Of a stretch of DNA of 8,121 nt, positions 6,315 to 8,121 are shown one piece after another; within the stretch, counting starts at the first letter, position 1, and every line of letters begins with the position of its first letter. The DNA comes from Phycisphaerae bacterium (GTDB lineage: Bacteria > Planctomycetota > Phycisphaerae > SM23-33): assembly GCA_030628445.1 (NCBI GenBank), contig DAOVQV010000052.1:1-8121 (forward strand). Direction: 5' to 3'. Under the pieces are notes generated by a model. The model was not told the origin of the DNA, did no database searches, and saw only the letters and a program-made list of their open reading frames with translations. Position numbers and translations under genes: made by a program.

Positions 6315-6815
6315 ATGCCTCGGACAAGGACGTCCAGATATCGCATCGTCGGGATCGACCCCGGTCTGAACGTGACCGGTTATGCGGTCGTGGATTTCGG
6401 TCCGTGTGAGCCGGAAATCGTCGAGGCCGGGACGCTGACGACCAACGCCAAGGCCGCTCTTCCCGACCGGATCACCGAACTGTACGCCGCCCTCACCGAG
6501 GTGCTGGGCGAGACCACCCCCGACGCCGCCGCCATCGAGCAACTCTATTCGCACTACAAGCACCCCCGGACCGCGATCCTTATGGGCCACGCCCGCGGCG
6601 TGGTAATGCTGGCGTGCTCGCAGGCGGGTCTCGCCATCCGCAACCTATCGGCGACCGAGGTCAAAAAGTCCCTTACCGGGAACGGGCACGCGTCGAAGCA
6701 GCAGGTCCAGCGGGCCGTAAAGTCCGTCTGCGCCCTGAAAGAAATACCCTCCCCCCCCGACGTGGCCGATGCCCTGGCGATCGCGCTTTGTGCGGGCAGA
6801 AGGTTGAAGCGGTGA
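6315..6815 (+). CDS. ruvC: Holliday junction resolvase RuvC
   Basis: RuvC is the dimeric endonuclease that cuts Holliday junctions symmetrically, acting with RuvA and RuvB at the end of homologous recombination. The 166-aa product (E. coli 173) has the RNase H-like fold with all four acidic catalytic residues in place: D15 in GIDPGLNVTGYAV, E75 in AIEQLYSHYKHP, and D149 and D152 in PPDVADALAIAL. The DNA-contacting segment TGNGHASKQQV (121-131) is also conserved. A short basic N-terminus (MPRTRTSRYR) precedes the first strand. No Shine-Dalgarno site is visible; the start lies just after a heptamer repeat. ruvA begins 78 bases downstream. Confidence 0.96.
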   Translation: MPRTRTSRYRIVGIDPGLNVTGYAVVDFGPCEPEIVEAGTLTTNAKAALPDRITELYAALTEVLGETTPDAAAIEQLYSHYKHPRTAILMGHARGVVMLACSQAGLAIRNLSATEVKKSLTGNGHASKQQVQRAVKSVCALKEIPSPPDVADALAIALCAGRRLKR

Positions 6816-6857
6816 GGTTTGTCGCGGACAATACGGTTCAATGATTGTGTTACTTGT

Positions 6858-6875
6858 CCGCTCGCTTAGCGACGG
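6858..6875. other. Small REP-like hairpin between ruvC and ruvA
   Basis: CCGCTCGC and GCGACGG pair over seven bases with one bulged C (6861) and a TTA loop (6866-6868). The core TCGCTTAGCGA (6862-6872) is an odd-length palindrome. No U-tract follows, so it is not a typical terminator. It could be an intergenic repeat, or a hairpin affecting ruvA translation or mRNA stability. It lies in the 78-base gap, which is otherwise empty. Confidence 0.35.
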
Positions 6876-6893
6876 CGGGTAATTGGTGCGGAG

Positions 6894-7517
6894 ATGATTG
6901 CGAGAATTTGCGGCAGATTGGAGCAGGTCAGCGACGCCGCCGTCCTGATTGACACCGGCGGCGGGCTTTGGCACGAGGCGCTGATCCCGGCGTGCGACGT
7001 CGAACGCCTCACCCGGCGGACGGGACAGGAGGTGATCCTGCACACCATCCACTACCTCGAGGGCGACCCGTCGCACGGACAGGTCATCCCGCGACTGGTC
7101 GGTTTTACCTGCGAGGAGGACCGGGAGTTCTTCCGAGCCTTCACGACGGTGAAGGGTATTGGGATCCGCAAGGCGCTGCGGGCGCTGGCCAGGCCGGTCA
7201 CGGAAATCGCCGCTGCGATCCAGGCCAAGGACGCCAAGTTCCTTATCGCCCTACCAGAGATCGGGCGCCGAACGGCCGAGCAGGTCATCGCCGAGCTGCA
7301 CGGGAAGGTGGAGCAGTTCGCCGGCGAGCCGGCCCCGGTAACATCGCCCGAGCTGCCGGAGCCCGGGGCCGAAGCCGTCGCCGTGCTCGTCCAACTCGGG
7401 GAGCGGCGGGCGGACGCGGCGGCACTGGTCCAGCGTGCATTGACCGTAGCGCCGGACCTGACGACGCCGGAGGCGATATTGCAGCAGGCATATCGCCTCA
7501 AGGCAGGAGGCTCGTAA
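6894..7517 (+). CDS. ruvA: Holliday junction branch migration protein RuvA
   Basis: RuvA tetramers bind the four-way junction and load the RuvB motors. At 207 aa (E. coli 203) all three domains are present: the N-terminal OB-fold (MIARICGRLEQV to about 71), the helix-hairpin-helix domain (TTVKGIGIRKAL at 84-95 and ALPEIGRRTAEQVIAEL at 119-135), and the C-terminal RuvB-binding domain III (about 159-203) after a short Glu/Pro linker. The region that carries the acidic pin in E. coli (RED) reads YLEGDPSHGQVIPRLVGF and is about five residues longer, with acidic residues at E56 and D58. The start is fixed by the family N-terminus; GGAG lies too close to the ATG to be a normal ribosome-binding site. 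ruvB follows after 22 bases. Confidence 0.95.
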   Translation: MIARICGRLEQVSDAAVLIDTGGGLWHEALIPACDVERLTRRTGQEVILHTIHYLEGDPSHGQVIPRLVGFTCEEDREFFRAFTTVKGIGIRKALRALARPVTEIAAAIQAKDAKFLIALPEIGRRTAEQVIAELHGKVEQFAGEPAPVTSPELPEPGAEAVAVLVQLGERRADAAALVQRALTVAPDLTTPEAILQQAYRLKAGGS

Positions 7518-7539
7518 GGCGGGAAAGAGCAAAACGAAC

Positions 7540-8121
7540 ATGGGCAGAGAACGGATAATCTCATCGAATAGCACAAGCGTCGAGGATGAGCAGTTCAACA
7601 TCACCCTGCGGCCTACCCGGCTGGATGAGTGCATCGCCATGGGCGACCTGCTGGAGAAGCTCCGCATCGCCATCGAGGCGGCCCGCCAGCGTGACGAGCC
7701 GATGGAGCACGTGCTGCTGCACGGCCCGCCGGGGCTGGGAAAGACGACGCTGGCGTACATAATCGCCCATGAGATGACCAGCACCATCAAGGTAAGCTCC
7801 GGTCCCGCCCTTACGCGGCCCAGCGACCTGGTTGGAATCCTGACCAACCTGGAGCGCCGCGACGTGCTGTTTATCGACGAGGTCCACCGCCTCCCGGCGG
7901 CGGTGGAAGAGTACATCTACCCGGCGATGGAGGATTACAAGGTCGATTTCGTTGTCGATTCGGGGATGCACTCCCGCACGATCAACTTACCGCTAAAGCC
8001 CTTCACGCTGATCGGCGCAACGACGCGGGCGGGGCTACTGAGCCCGGCGCTGCGGACGCGGTCCGGGATTACGCACCCCATGCAGTACTGGAGCGACGAG
8101 GAGCTTTTCGCCAGGGCGAAG
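7540..8121 (+). CDS. ruvB: Holliday junction branch migration helicase RuvB (3' end outside window)
   Basis: RuvB is the AAA+ ATPase ring that pulls DNA through the RuvA-bound junction. The window holds the first 194 codons with no stop; the family is usually about 330-350 aa, so the rest lies beyond 8121. Visible motifs are Walker A HGPPGLGKTT (61-70), Walker B VLFIDE (109-114) and sensor 1 GATTRAGLL (159-167). The conserved arginines R172 and R174 are present, but the box usually written RDRFG or RxRFG reads RTRSG, with serine at 175. The segment before sensor 1 (VDSGMHSRTINLPLKPFTLIG) is the less common RuvB variant. The start ATG has a purine-rich GGGAAAGAG about 11 bases upstream, a weak ribosome-binding site. 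It closes the ruvC-ruvA-ruvB cluster, with a 22-base gap to ruvA. Confidence 0.95.
   Translation, partial: MGRERIISSNSTSVEDEQFNITLRPTRLDECIAMGDLLEKLRIAIEAARQRDEPMEHVLLHGPPGLGKTTLAYIIAHEMTSTIKVSSGPALTRPSDLVGILTNLERRDVLFIDEVHRLPAAVEEYIYPAMEDYKVDFVVDSGMHSRTINLPLKPFTLIGATTRAGLLSPALRTRSGITHPMQYWSDEELFARAK

Overview
The window is GC-rich bacterial chromosome with ordinary gene spacing. It carries seven protein-coding genes that I can support; the last is cut by the window edge. The GC-rich codon use, short heptamer repeats between genes, scarce Shine-Dalgarno sites, and the particular RuvA, RuvB and B12-fold variants suggest a Planctomycetota-type bacterium (PVC group). That assignment is inference from protein style. 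No rRNA or other taxonomic marker is present.

Left part (1-2862, + strand): a GlcD-like FAD-linked 2-hydroxyacid oxidase/dehydrogenase is followed 11 bases later by a long ADP-ribosylglycohydrolase-family protein. A hairpin at 2873-2906 lies between this pair and the convergent gene, and could end transcription from both sides.

Middle (2961-4353): a minus-strand gene encodes a two-domain B12-binding-fold protein. Its cobalamin-ligating histidine is replaced by alanine, and it has a strongly basic C-terminal tail. Upstream lies a 637-base stretch with no convincing gene. It holds a good sigma70-type promoter reading toward the B12-fold gene, whose -10 overlaps a weaker -10 on the opposite strand. 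It may therefore be a divergent promoter that also serves the right-hand cluster.

Right part (4354-8121, + strand): ispF (isoprenoid precursor synthesis), cysS (cysteinyl-tRNA synthetase), then ruvC, ruvA and the start of ruvB (Holliday-junction processing). All read in one direction with gaps of 34, 46, 78 and 22 bases, so they may form one transcription unit. The three ruv products act together: RuvA binds the junction, RuvB drives branch migration and RuvC cuts. The cysS-ruvC gap holds a 7-base tandem repeat and the ruvC-ruvA gap holds a small hairpin.

Most of the window is housekeeping. I see no CRISPR array, transposase, phage gene, tRNA or rRNA. The most unusual item is the B12-fold protein that has lost the cobalamin ligand.
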